From Gnetum montanum (Eukaryota; Streptophyta; Gnetopsida; Gnetales; Gnetaceae): a DNA stretch of 64,000 nt. This document shows positions 43,738 through 57,149 of this stretch, piece by piece. The DNA lies in the NCBI GenBank assembly GCA_015680685.1, contig MNCI01030902.1, forward strand, positions 53,337 through 117,336. The letters are read 5' to 3'. How positions within the stretch are numbered: position 1 is the first letter of the stretch; the number at the start of each line of letters is the position of its first letter. Under the pieces are notes generated by a model. That model saw only the letters and a program-made list of their open reading frames with translations. It did no database searches and had not been told where the DNA came from. Made by a program: the position numbers and the translations under genes.

Positions 43738-44640
43738 CAACTATAGTTTAGGGTATTAATGAAGAATGATGTTGATCCATCTTCTTTATTCATGGTAGCA
43801 TAATGGGTGAATTGTAATTATTGATGAATTTTGTTCATCAACATCATCTATTTCTAAATTCTAATATTTAAGTTATCTATTAAAGGGCAAAATACACACT
43901 ACCTAATGGGATTACATGATGAATGAATGGGAACATCTTCTTCAAATTAGATTCATCTTTCAAGGATTCTTTTACACATCCATACTTTAAGAATTAATGA
44001 CCATTACTTCCTACTTTCACATTAAAGTCTCCACAAAGAATGAATGGAACTAGATTAAGATTGGTATGAGTCAAAAATAGTTTGTACTTCAAGCTTTTCT
44101 TAATTTGATTAACTAAGTAGAATACTTCACAAAGCCTAACATCTAGGCATATTGATTAGCAATTAAATGCATGTTGACCATACATGACATGTCTTTTGGA
44201 TGACTACATTTTAAATACCAATGTCAAGGCTATGCAACTTCTCCAAAATCTCAATGATTTTTTCTTCCTCTTGACTTGAATCTAAAAATTTAAAAATCAT
44301 GTTCTCTAATTTTCATTCAAACCTTTTTATTAATTCAAACTTGGCTTCCTTATAAAATATTACACAACCATCCATGTTGTGGTTTCTATAAGAGGGTAAT
44401 CTATATAGCTTAAAGAAGAGCTTCCAAAAGAACCTTTTTTCTTGTAGATGCCTTCATGTCCTAACTTTCTCAAATTGGGTTGAAATTAGTATAGGAATTC
44501 TCATGATATAACTTCTTGTAGGTACAAGACATCAACATTTAAATCTTGTAATTTTTCCAAGATGTAAGAGTGTCGATACTCATGCTAGTCCAAGGCCTAA
44601 GGTGGACATAGCAAATGTTTTCTTTCACTAGCTAGATACC
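43738..44640 (-). pseudogene. L1-a: LINE endonuclease remnant
   Basis: Minus-strand remnant of an apurinic-type endonuclease that nicks target DNA for LINE insertion. LEKLQDLNVDVLYLQEV (44556-44506) carries the QE of the second motif, and FILCGDFNVKVGSNGH (about 44045-43990) carries the GDFN motif. A degraded WNVRGL-like start lies near 44600. Stops and frameshifts separate the pieces. No reverse transcriptase follows, because ATH-2 begins directly downstream at 43732; the LINE may have been the target of ATH-2, but its other half is not recognised left of 16085. Confidence 0.65.
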
Positions 44641-46740
44641 TTGTGAGCTTATTTTATGATGCAACTTTTATTCTCATTCCTAGATTTACTCCTATCTCAT
44701 ACCTTCTCACAAGTATCATAAACCTTGTCAAAATAAGATTATGATTCTTCATGATGGTTAATGTCAATGTCTACTGTAAAAGTCTAGATGCATGTTGAAT
44801 TAGTATACATTTTCATTTTCATTTTGGTTCACCAACTAATTTTTTCAATTTCTCAATTCATTGGGTTAGTAACAATTTGGCTATCTTACCTAGACTCTTA
44901 ATGACCTTTCTACCTCCCTTAGAACACTAACTCCAATAGTGTAACTAATAATAGACTAAGGGTTAGTGACCAAGGTTAAAATATATTTATTTACATATGT
45001 TAAGCACCTAATCTTAAGATCCAAATGGCTCTAAAGTGTTAAATTTATTAGTTCTAAAAATTAAATTATTAGGCATGGTTAGTCAGTCTAAGTAATGGCC
45101 TCTTAAGGCATGATTTAAGATATCAACTAATTATTAGCTACCCAAATGACCAATTTGACCTTATCATTTGATTCAAAAGGACTAAAAATATTAGAAACAA
45201 CTATTCATATGTTAGATATGGATATCATGCTCTTGCATTATGCTAAATTGAGTCTCCAAGGATCTTGAGATATAGTTTTAGGACAAGGATTAAAAACTAT
45301 TTTTTAGAGCTCTATAGGATAATTCTAACTTTATCATCATGTTTGAAAGGTTAAAATCTACTAGAACTCTTTATTCATCCAAAAATACTTCCAGAATCAA
45401 AAGTTATGGCTCTTGAAGTCCAAAAGTTTAGTCACAAATTTCTTGAGAACTTCTTAAGAGGTCATCCGTACCAGTAGTATTCTAGGATGAACATGCTTAA
45501 TTATGAAATTTTTGTCTCAGTTACTTTCAACCTATAAATTTAACTAGTTGTTCAAATGTTACCACATTTTCACATTTAAAGTTTTTGTCTTTTCAAAATG
45601 TTAAATTTGAATTTTTCTATCATCTAATGAATTTCAAGATTTTTATATCACTTCACAAACCTTTAAAATTTCCTATCAATTAATGGAATTTTGAAATTTT
45701 CCATTAATTGATAAACTTTCAAAATTTTTATCTCAACTAACAAACATTCTACAATGGCCAAAATCACCAAGGGAGTTTGGAGCTCATAGTGCTACCATTG
45801 CTCATGAGGTTTGAGTCCAAGATGTTCATGAGGCTAGAGCACACAATACTCCTAGCACTCATAGATACCATGGACCTAAAATTTAGAATGAGCTTTCTAG
45901 TGAGGATTTTGATAGTAATGACTTATTGGGCAAAGACGGTAGATAAAAATGGTAGTGGAAAAGGTAGCACTAATGATGCTCAGTGGAGAAAGAGGTGTGC
46001 TAGCCAAGGCAAGCCTGCATAGTGAGAAGAATCATGTGGTAGCAATCATCTGATACATGTGGCAATGGAAGAGGAGTGTTGGCCATGTAGGCTCACATGG
46101 TAATCCTTACAAGTTTGCATGGAACTTGTAGAAGTGGGCCTATGCATGACTTGGTCAATCATAATGTGGCATGGCAAGGCCTTGTGGCCTTACAGTGCAA
46201 TGACATAGCAAGTTGACATTGTGGCCAATAATCACATTGTAGGGTGCAATCATATCCAAGGCTAAGACCTACATATTTTTTCAATTTTAATTTATTCAAA
46301 TATGAGGAACCAATAATTTGATTTTAGTGGTTAGAGAAGTTGGATTTAAGTCATTAAGCTTGATATGGAAGAGTTTTTAGTTTAAATTCCTAACTTCAAA
46401 TTTTAACTTTATGTTTTTTTTTTTACTTTATATTATTTTTTATTACAGCATACATAATGATGACAAACTTCTAATAGCGATATCTCCCAAACTATATGTC
46501 CAATTGAGACAAAATTGATATCATTAGAATCATCTTGATGAGTATTATGCATTGGGCATGGTTTTAGAGTGAAATTATTAAGTTGGAATTTCAATATTTT
46601 ACAAGATTAAAATAGACTATTTTGTTGAATTGGTCTTAATACATTGACACATGAGTAACATGAGGACCTCTAGGTGACTTAAGCTTGATTATTGATAAAT
46701 CATAAATCCTAGGGGTAGGTTAAATCTCTTAAATTTATTG
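44641..46740. other. AT-rich region, no recognised gene
   Basis: A small plus-strand frame (45777-46022, 81 codons) begins MELIVLPLLMRFESK and contains no known domain. Repeated short words such as GGAATTTTGAAATTTTCC near 45690 are present. Part of this stretch may be the upstream portion of the LTR-like repeat that ends at 47416. Confidence 0.4.
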
Positions 46741-47416
46741 ATTCATGGGCCCTATATAAGGTTAGGTAATACCAAGTTCTTGGGGTTTAGCTGTTTAGAA
46801 GAATAATTTCCAAGCAAAACAAGGATAACTTAGGCAATGGTTACTAGCCTTAATAGAGGAAATTAATAATAAAATTAATAAATTAATTAAGTTATAAGAA
46901 TTACCTAAACCAATGTACCCTTGTCTTACAAACTTTCCTCATAGTTGATGTACCTTATTGGTATGTAATCAAATCTCCTGGTCATTGATATCCATGGAAG
47001 TTATTATGAAGGAATCTTGTTAGTTAGCAAGGTCCACCTTGAACATAATGTGCATCTAGTGGTGGTCCATAGCTCTATTAGAAGTCATATAAACATGGAA
47101 TTTTGGATCTAATAAAGATGAGTAATAGAGCTAGAAGAAGCAATGTAGGAAGGTACTTGATCATTCATTCTAGCTATGTTTTGGTTTAATCATGGTGACA
47201 ATATTGCATTATCTCTAAGGGTTAGATGTTGAAAGAAGATAGTCCTAAAAAATCCTTAGAGCATGACCTAGATCTACTTATTTATTTCCAAAATTTCTTA
47301 TTTATAAAGTCCCTTTTTATTTCCTTCTACATTTTTCCTATCATGTATAATACACATGATGTTGAATATAATGTATATTTGACATTTTCCATGACATGCA
47401 AGCATGGGATGTTACA
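46741..47416 (+). repeat. LTR-like repeat ending GGGATGTTACA
   Basis: Inverted relative of 14992-15340. It has a TATA-like TATATAAG at 46753, a shared block AAGGGTTAGATGTTGAAAG near 47215, a frame starting MLKEDSPKKSLEHDLD, and an LTR-type end at 47416. No primer site or element body follows, so it is a solo LTR or fragment. Confidence 0.45.
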
Positions 47417-50030
47417 ATAGGAGTACACCATGTACTAATCACCTAATCATAACATCGTGAGAAGAAAATGTATTCTAAATTTGGCAACAAAACTTCTCAA
47501 TTGTGATCAATTCAATGACATGAGAGAAACAACTATGAAGCTAAATAACAACTCCAACCTAAGTTTACTATTAAGTGAAAAAAATTGATGCAATTTGTTA
47601 AATTGATTACAAGGCTTAACATATTATCCCCACTAGGATCAATATCAAAAACATGATAATTTATATTTCCATAGGTTTTACATAGTGATTTCATCCATTA
47701 TATATACAAATGAATTAGTGTCCTTATATTTATCTAGAACTTTCATCTTTCTTTTAACTAATGGAATTTTCATTCTCCTATGGACTTCATTACTTATGTA
47801 TCCATCATACAATCTTATGTGATTTCTTCTATAGTTCATCTAACTTATGTTTTATATTCTTTTCTTGATTCATTTATTCCTCCATTTAATAATTCTTTCA
47901 TGCTCCCTTAACTCTTCTAGTTGGAAGCATGCCACTTTTTATGGTGGTCTTGTACAATATAAATAATTATATAACTGTTATGTTTGTCTTTCTCCTAGTA
48001 TGGTTTTTGTTCTTTATTATAGGTTTATTTAAATTTTTCATTTTCCTCACAAATTAATTCTATCTCCTTGATTATTATGATGATTAGTTTTTCATCACAA
48101 ATTTCTAGTTAGATAATGTTTCTACTTGATTAGTTAGTTCAATATGAACATCAAATGGACTTGATTCACATTGTTTCTCCTATAGTATTCCACCTATCAC
48201 ACTTGCAATTATTGGAAGAAATGCTTGGTTTTCTTCAAATACAAAGAGTTAGTTAAAAAAACTAAAAATTTCTAGAAACCTTAGAAAATTCTCTAAATTT
48301 TTTTTTTTAAATAACTACACAAAAGATAACTAGAAATTAAAGTTATAGCTAAATTTTCTTGAGGTATGAAAAATAGTAATGATTCTTATAGTAAAACTTC
48401 TTAAGGTTGTATCTCCCAAAATATATAGGCTCTAAAACTTAAATTTTAACTAAATTTTCTTATGGTTTGGCTTTCTATAGAATAAAGAATTACATGAAAT
48501 CATTAATAAATAAAGAAGACATTATTAATTAATTTTCTATCACTTGTTTTAGAATAGTTCCAAGTAGCAAAATATCATCAAACATATAGAACTTATATAT
48601 TTCAAATGATATTGGATCTTCACATGGAATTTCAATTAGTTGTAGACCCATATCTTGGCCTTCAATGAAACTATAACCACATAAAAATATTTATAAATAA
48701 AAGAGATATTACTAAAATAGTATACATCACTCTTTCTAGAATATGAATATAAATGAATAATATTTTATGTTAATTTGGTTAGTAATGAAAAGATAGTAAA
48801 TGTAAAATTTGATGCTTCAATGGTACTTAGTGGTACTTCATATATGTATTTTGGATCATAAATGGTAATTTAATTGAGAAATAAATTATACTTAAATTAT
48901 GAAGATGAAAACTCCTTCTTACATGAGTGATTCATGGTTGTAACATTTATAAGCATAACATGAGGCCATAGTACAACCATTGGTATCTTTATTTTTAGGC
49001 CTAGAATTCATAATGAAATAGTTTTAATGTATTTAAGGTCATATTAATTTACATCAATCTATCAAATACTTTTAATTTTTCTCTATTGTAAAATATGACT
49101 TTTCGTCTTCTAGCCTATCGCTTTTCATATTTCTATTTAATTTTTCATAAAAATTAATATTTTAAAAGGAGTTAACTTATAATACATCTTTTTATAATGT
49201 GTATATGATCATCTATAATATTTAACCTTGGTGTTTGATACATGTTTGATCTTCTAAATTCATAACTACAATTTGGACACTTGATGGAATGATAATGTCA
49301 TATCTCCAAATGCATACTATTTCTAACATCACCTACTTTTGGACTTAAATCATGTGGCTTGGATTGTTAAATTTACATGAACATACTATTTATTTTACCT
49401 ATTTTCTTTCATAGTATAATTCTTAATTTTTATTTCTATCTTTTGAGTGTCATGCTTCCTACAAGATTCTTTACTTCCCATGTATCTTAAGTTTCATCTA
49501 CTTCTTCTTCATTATTTTTGGTTTGGTCTTTATATGATCTATCCTATATATATTATCTCATGAAGATAGATCCTTATAATCTTCCATGAATTTTTGCAAT
49601 TATTTTTTTACAACATCTTTCTATATATGTTGATATCTTCTTTGTTTGATGACGTAAACATCCATTTTAAGATTGATATATTATACTTTGTTACGATAAG
49701 GTTCAACATTATTAGATAAGGATAGTGGATCTATGAAAAGGAGGTAGTTAATTTGAAGGAAATGCTAATAGTATAAAGATCCTAAAAAGTGGGATTGCAT
49801 TAGTTGATGGTGCATGACATGAATTTAGGTCATTTCCATGCAACTATCTAAGTCATGATCGAAAAGCAACAAGTGTTAGTAAAGTGAATCTATGGCATGG
49901 GGTTGATTCAATTAATATGGGGGAGAGAAAATTCTAGGTAGCAAGAATTTGTTGAAAGAATCAAGTTAACATATAGAGTTGACAAATCCATAAGAAGGAG
50001 TACCTCAAGGTGAAACTAACATGCCACATT
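47417..50030. other. AT-rich region, no gene seen
   Basis: Only very short frames and homopolymer-like A/T runs. I recognise no domain, LTR end or repeat array. Confidence 0.55.
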
Positions 50031-50700
50031 CATGGGGATGGGCATTTCATTAATCATTGAATCACCAATTGGACTTATCATTTGAGAATGTTGATGGAAA
50101 AGTGGATTAGACCAGCTCCTTTTAGGCCTTTAATTTTGTTAGGATCTCCTATTTGATGAGGTGGATTTTCCCATATTCTTCTATTCCTTATCATATGAAG
50201 CTATGAACCAAATTATTAATCTTTGCAGTAAAGGCCTAAGGTGGTGAAAGCATTCTAAAGGCATAAACAAAAATCACCATTAGAACCATTTTATTGAGTA
50301 ATATAGAACTTTCCAAGGAGAGGAAAAGGTCATAGCAATCATTATGATGTTCCTAAATCTTATTTTAGACATAATCCCAATGTAAAGACTCAAGATGGAT
50401 AATAAACATTAGCTCACCAAGGAAAGTATCCAATAGATGCTTAAAGGTTTTCCTAAGAAGTTGCACAATGTGATAGAAGTAGTAAGTAGGGTAGCTAACA
50501 TTATTAATTATAATTTTTGCCTAGTTAACTTGAAGTCCATACATGTTGGTAAAGAGATCAAGGTTAAACTTGATCTTCTCTGAGTTACAATGACTGAGTT
50601 ATGGATGGTGATCATAGTATCATGATCATGCTTCTAAATGTATTAAATTTAAGGCAAAAGATTCATAAGACTAGCTTCCAAAATATAACCACCAAAAAAT
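50031..50700 (-). pseudogene. L1-b: C-terminal part of L1 reverse transcriptase
   Basis: Minus-strand remnant: a GLQVN-containing block (about 50545-50519) resembling the SGLKVNxxKS motif, then LLNKMVLMVIFVYAF and GIEEYGKIHLIK (about 50175-50130), the thumb and W-x-G region of plant L1 polymerases. A degraded ADD-like active site lies near 50620. It appears to be the downstream half of the L1 whose RT start is at 52455-52880, with RTE-1 in between. Confidence 0.5.
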
Positions 50701-50865
50701 TCATAGATGACTAGACAAATAAGATCTAAGAGTTCTATTTAGTAACATAAAGATCATGGGTTCAATTTTTAACCCCAACATTTTCAATTAATTTTTGGTT
50801 TCAATCAAATGCATCAAGGAAGAAAATGAAATAATTTTGGTAAAAGATAATGAAATTTTGGATAG

Positions 50866-52435
50866 GTGAAAATTTTTTTTAAAGAATTATTAAATAAAAA
50901 ATTATCAAGAGAAGAAATCCAAGAAGAAGAACCAAATTTTGGTTTGGTTAATGAACTTTCCTTCTCTAAGGTAAAGATGGCCTTATTAATGATGAAAAAT
51001 TGGAAACATTCCTATAGAAGCCTAAAAAGCATTGGAAGATATAGGAGTTTCTTGGCTAACAAAATTATTTAACAAAATTTTCAAGGATACAGAAATGCCC
51101 AACAATTGGATTAAAAGCTTTGTTTTTCTCATTTACAAAAATACAAGAGGCCAAAATTTTTGCAAACTATAAAGGAATCAAGCTATTGAGTCATACTATA
51201 AAGCTTTGGGAGAGAGTCATAGAGCAGCATCTCAGACTTGATTTAATAGTATTAGAAAATAAATTTGGATTTATGCTAAGAAGATCTATAATAGAGGCTA
51301 TTTTCTTAATACAATAATTGATGGAGAAATTCAGAAAACATAGAAAAAATCTATATATGATCTTCATTGACTTAGAAGAAGAATATGCCAAAGTACCTAA
51401 AGAGATTATTTGGTGAGTCTTGCGAAGGAAAAACATCCCTGATAAATATATTAAGGTGATTCAAGACATGTGTGAAGGAGCTACCACTAAAATTAGAAGA
51501 GCTTATGAAATAACCTTTGATTTTCTAGTCATAGTTAGTCTATATCAAGGGTCTACACTTAGCACATACTTATTTGTCATTTTTATGGATGAATTAACAA
51601 AGGAAATACAAGATGAAATTCCTTGATGTATGCTATTTGTAGATGATATTGTGTTGGTGGATACAACTCAAGAACATATTACTGCTACAATGAAGAAGTG
51701 GAGACATGCTTTAGAATCAAAAGGCTTAACATTTAATAGAAGTAAGATAGAATATATGAAATGTAATTTTAATAACAACATAAATAGTGGTGAAATCAAA
51801 GCAAAAATTCAAGGCAAAAACATCCCTTATTGCAAATAGTTTTGCTACCTAGGATCAATTCCCCAAGCATATGGTAAATTTGATAAAGATATTAGAAATA
51901 GAATTGATGCAAAATGGTCAAAATGGAAAAAAGTTAGTGTTGTTCTATGTGATAAAATAAATTAAAAATATTAAAGGAGAAATTTTACAAGACAGCAATC
52001 AGGCCTGCTATCTTATATGATGCTAAATGATGGGCTACACAAGAGGCATGAACAACAAATCAATGTGGCAAAAATGTGAATGCTTCAATGGATGTTAAAT
52101 GTCACTAGAAAAGATAAACTACATAATATACACATCTGAGAAAGACTTGTAGTGGCTTCTATTTCAAATAAAATATAAGAATGAAGGCTTATATGATTTA
52201 GACATGTACAAAGAAAATCAAACAATGAGGCTATAAACAAAGGTCACTATATCATTGTTCTAGGAAAGCCATGGAAAGGAAGACCACAGAAGACATGGAA
52301 AAAAATGATCAAAGATTATATAAATAAACTACAAATAAATAAAGATCTAGAATTTCATATAGGTGAATAGTGAAAAAAACTCATGTAGCTAATACCATTT
52401 TTTTGGGACAAGGCTAGGATGATGATGATGAATGC
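50866..52435 (+). mobile_element. RTE-1: RTE-clade LINE, 5' truncated
   Basis: Plus-strand reverse transcriptase and C-terminal region of a plant RTE LINE in pieces. FSKVKMALLMMKN (about 50966), YKGIKLLSHTIKLWERVIEQ (51170-51228), FGFMLRRSIIEAI, MCEGATTKIR, LSTYLFVIFMDELT, the active site MLFVDDIVLVD (51630), ESKGLTFNRSKIEYM and then CYLGSIPQ are all in the family's order. The 3' end GGGACAAGGCTAGG plus a short GATG run (52407-52433) is typical of plant RTE ends. Endonuclease is missing and stops are frequent. I could not find a clear target duplication. Confidence 0.75.
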
Positions 52436-52439
52436 AAAG

Positions 52440-52880
52440 ATGACTATGAATAGATAGGGAGAACAAGGGATCCCCCTATCTAATACCTCACTCAACTTAG
52501 AACCAATTAGATTGTGTGAATTGAATCTACATTACATATTGAATGGTATAGAGAATATACCTAATTCTTTTAATTCATTAGTCACTAAAGCCCAAACATT
52601 GCATTATAGCCATAAGTGTGTTCTAAGGAACATTATCATAGCCTTTTGTAAGATCAATCTTAACTGTAATCATGGAGGTCCCTGTGGTTTTCACCAAATG
52701 GATATTTTCATGCATAGTGATGATACAACCTATAATGTATCTACTACATATAAAGCCTATTAGAGAGTGCCTAATAATTTGCAAGAATAACAAACACATG
52801 GAAGTGACAACAATTTTCGCATTGAGCTTATATAGAACTAAATAAATATTAACAAAGCAAGAGTATTTAGGCAAAGCCAC
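52440..52880 (-). pseudogene. L1-b: N-terminal part of L1 reverse transcriptase
   Basis: Minus-strand frame with YKLNAKIVV, a FICSRYIIG-like block, HENIHLVKT and MITVKIDLTKGYDNVP (the KAYDRV motif with the first catalytic Asp), then GIR*GDPLF at 52487-52461, where Gln is replaced by TAG. The order matches plant L1 RT. It ends within a few bases of the RTE-1 3' end, and the next L1 block is found only at 50700 and below. Confidence 0.65.
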
Positions 52881-55800
52881 TGTGTCCTTTTAAAAGATCA
52901 TGATAAGAAGGGTCAAGTTCTGAGATTTAGGAAACACAAAAAACTCCAAGATTCTAGTGAAGGTATGAGTGAGAATGAGGTCAACATATGATCATAAGAA
53001 CTAAAGAAACTTATTAGTCCATCTATCAAAACCATGGACTTTGTTTCAAGATGCCTCCTAAATGATAAGACAAAGCTTAATAAAAAGAAAATGTAAGAAT
53101 TGATGGATGGTAGGTAGTTTTTTTTTCTTTTTGGTTAATAAAAAGATATGTTTCTAGTTGGATATCACTTATGAAGGATAGGTGTTGATGCTTTAAGTTC
53201 CTATATGTTGCTTGTTGGTAGAAAAATTTGGTATTCTAGTCTTCCATGTTTTGCCAAGTAATCTTAGATTATTACCTTCAATAAATCTCCTCCATAAAAA
53301 GAAGCTTGAGTAGCTAGGCTTGACAGTGATAATATCCTATGATGAAGGGATCAAGGTTTCTTATAACATTGAGATGATCACAAACTTATCTAAGGGGTGC
53401 AACTGATGATGGTGCGGATATAATAACAATTGATTTGAAGAATGCTTTTTAGGAATTTCAAGAAATCATAAAAGGATTTCATAGTACCAATTTCACTATT
53501 CTAGAAATTAAGAATTATCTCATGAGTAATTGACAAGGAAAACCATATATTTTAAAATCTAAATTAGGACATAGGATGGGAGCAATGTCCAAGGTGAAGG
53601 ATAAGGAAATATTGATCAAAGAAGCTCTACACTCTACATTTAAAGGTAAGATAGAGAGAATAGATATTATGAATGAAGAGATTCAACATATATAAATTTG
53701 TATCATGTGTGCATTGGAATTTTCTAATGGACTTCTCAATGAAGATCATTCTCCAAGTAGTAAAAGCTCCAAAGCTCTAGTGAATTCTTAAACCTACTGA
53801 AGTGCTTCTCAATATTGCAAAAATAACTAAATGTTTGTTCATGGGGGTTGTATCCAACATTAAAGTTTCCAATTATAAGTATTTGGGAACTCTAGCTAGT
53901 GTGGTTAGCAAGTTTAATCATGAAGAAAGCACATCATGCATCATAGGATGAGATATGCACATTTGTTATCTTAATCTACTACCATTGGAAGGAGTGACAA
54001 GAGTGTCTTGGACAAAGATCTTAAAGTTGAATATGTGGCTGTTAGAAGATAGTGAGACTCAAGAGTCTCAACATATGAAGAGAGAATGAAGCATCTAATT
54101 TTAAAAGAGAGCAACAAGAATATTTATCCATTGTGTTTCTTGTATGCACATATTATCGATTTAATTAGCAAATGTGACCTTGGCCATTAAGATCTGTAAT
54201 ATTTTACAATTTGAGAATCATGCGATGAGGCATTATACAATACTAACCAATGAATTCTATGAGGATAGAATTGACAGCAATCTATCAATGCTAGCATGTT
54301 TGAGAAGATGACATCTTTTCTCTTGTAGGAGAGATCTTATCAAGATTGTGAATAACAACCAAGGATAACATTGGCACACATGAATAGGCAAAAATTCAAC
54401 ATATGGTAGTAGGAAAAAGGACTAGTGACACTTGAGATTCTAATAAACTACAACATTCTATCAAAATCCTTATGGTTTAATTTCTTTTAATTCTTTTTTT
54501 TTTTTTTTGGTTGTGTTCTTTGACTTCAATCTCCATGAGAATCATGCATCAAAAGGATCATTCAGGGTGTGATTTGGTAGGAATACTAGTAGGTAAAAGG
54601 AAAGCAAGAAGGATGATATTAGTTGAGGGGGAAGGGAAGTGATAGTATGGAGTCAAGGAGAGGTTGTGGTCGTGGTTTGGTTGGCTTGTGTTATGGGGAT
54701 GAAAGGGGAAATGATATAGTTATAGGAGGGAAAGTCAAGATAGATGAGGATAGCATAGCAAGTGGGGATAAGAAGGGCAAGGGAGAGAAGGATGCTAGTG
54801 GGGGATGCCATAGTTGGTTGGGTAGTTTTTTTTGCTAATTTTTGCATGGATTGTGCATAGGATTACAAGTTTGAAAACTACTTGGTGATGTACCAAGATT
54901 TGATGCAATGTCTACATGTATTTGTAAAGTTTTCAAACTCCACCAACTGGAAAACTTCTCCATAGGATCCAACAAGTGAGATTTGCAACTTGAGCACTAT
55001 GAAAGAGGCATATAAACACACATTCTAGGGTCCATAAACACACATTTTATATGCTTTTTTGAAAAACCATGACCTTCACTAATCATCACACCATTTGCTT
55101 GTAATTTTTTGTAGCATTTTCAAAAAGGAAACCTATCATGAATTAACTACTAATAGTCTATTTCTTCACAAATCTTGATCATCAAATGTACTTCACCCAT
55201 TTCCAACTTGTATTTTAATAAATAACTTATATATATATTATCATTGTTAAATAGAATGTAAAATCCAACCTTAATATTTAAATAATATGTGCAAATACCA
55301 ATAGGTTCTAAATCTACTTGTTTAAGGTAATTCTTAGTAAGAAGAAAAATTTTGATATAACTTAAGTTTAAAAAGCAAAAGATGATCATGTAGAGCCTTA
55401 ATGTTGATCTCGATGAGTACTAGAAGGGTTAGTGAATGAACAAAATCCTAACCTCTTCAAGTAACTATGTTGAAGCTAAAACCTACATTTTCAACTTTTA
55501 TATTGCTCCAAATGACGATCCCTATGTAGTTTAAGTTATTATATCAAATATAACTTTTATGATCAAATGTTAGTGTTTTCTCTTTTCTTTTTTTCTTTTT
55601 TTTTTTCTGCTTCAAGTTAAGCCAACTGTGTGAAGCTTTGTTAACCTAGAGTATTTCACCAATTTATCTTATTTTTCTAAAATTATCATTCCCCCATGGT
55701 GGACTCTAATTTCTCTTAACATTCATCCACCAACGATAAAAAATTTTACCTCTTTTATCAATGTAAAAAAAAATTTTGATTCTCATAATGCAAATTTACT

Positions 55801-56965
55801 AGCTAGTGAACAAAGATTTTTGGTGTCTTCTTCTAATGATGTTGATGTAACTAGCATGCCTAATTCTATTCTTTGTGATGATGTGCATGAGTCATTAGTT
55901 GTTGATTTTATATCATAGTATGTATTCATTCAAATTTTGGATTTCTTGCCTCATAAATAAAGTTTTTCTTGATAGTCAAATGATGTAATGCAAAAATCAC
56001 TGATTTTTTACTCCTTTAATCACCAAGAGGATGATTAATCATGAGCTGAAGTTTTCCAATGAGGTGGTTTGACTCATGTTTCAAACCTTTTGGATTTTTT
56101 TTAATTTGTCTAAGGTTAACGAAAATGCAACTTTAAACAAGTAAAATAAAAATTACAAATATACATTTATAAAAAATTGTAGAGCAAAAGGAAATAACCT
56201 TAATATTATCTCCCAATAAACTGAAAACAATGTTCTATCTTTATCAATGATTTCTTACAAGGCATAAATTTTTGTGGTTCATCTTTCATTCTAAGCCGAG
56301 TCAACTCATAGACTAGGCTTTAATGTTTTACTAAATTATAAAATATAATAAAGATTAAAATAAAAAAAAATTGATAACACAAACAAATCTACCAATATTT
56401 TTGTACATTACACATAGTTTCTTTCTTTTAGAGTTATTTATTTACCTAATTTTTCATCTTGTATGGTTAATTCAAACTCTGCTTTTGCATTAGGATCAAA
56501 ACTTACCTTGAAGTATCTTTAAAAACATTCACTATACTACAAATGGTATATTTGAAGAGTATGTTACATGGTCTTTAATATGGCTTTACCCTAAAAAATA
56601 TGGCCTAGTTTTCTCACCGAGTTATCCAAGTCACCAAGTTTTTCCAATTCATATTTCAAAAAAACAAATACAGAATTTTTTCAAGTTTTTAATCATTGGA
56701 AAAAATACAACATTTATGTCATTCTTGCTAATTACTATGCTCAATTTTTTTCTACTTGTTGAGATAGGTGATGCTTCAATAGTGCAATGTGCTCTATGTA
56801 TAAGGTAATTTATATATAAATACATAGTGTTGATTGTTCATGAATCGACACCGAATTTTGATATCCAATCTAAAAAGTATTATAAAGTGCCATGTTTTAT
56901 CAAGTTATTTAATCTTATATTGATTTTTTAGAGAGCTAACTAGTAAATTGTTGGTCTTCTTGATC
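52881..56965. other. Unassigned AT-rich region
   Basis: No recognised gene. A 71-codon Gly/Lys-rich frame at 54623-54838 is low in complexity and has no domain. T-runs occur at 53110, 54490 and 55600. The first 200 bases may be upstream L1-b sequence, but I see no clear endonuclease motif. Confidence 0.45.
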
Positions 56966-56982
56966 TCATTAAGCTTATGGAA
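56966..56982. repeat. Target duplication of L1-c, left (17 bp)
   Basis: TCATTAAGCTTATGGAA, repeated exactly at 61297-61313. Confidence 0.85.
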
Positions 56983-57149
56983 GCATCTAAAACCACTACT
57001 CCCCCTTCCTCTCCTTTGCCCAAAACTAACCCAGCTTTAACTGTTAATACAAGCAACTCCTTTGTAATTCTGTCCACTACTATGACGACTGACATTCCTA
57101 ACCCCAATCCTTCTACTTCCCTGTTACTCATAACATCTAGAGCTTCTCC

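Noticed and set aside
45777-46022. 81-codon ORF in AT-rich sequence
   Set aside because: No recognisable family and no supporting signal; the length is unremarkable for this much sequence.
54623-54838. Gly/Lys-rich plus-strand ORF as a possible small gene
   Set aside because: It is low in complexity, an antisense frame of similar length is open over it, and no domain, promoter or conserved context is seen.
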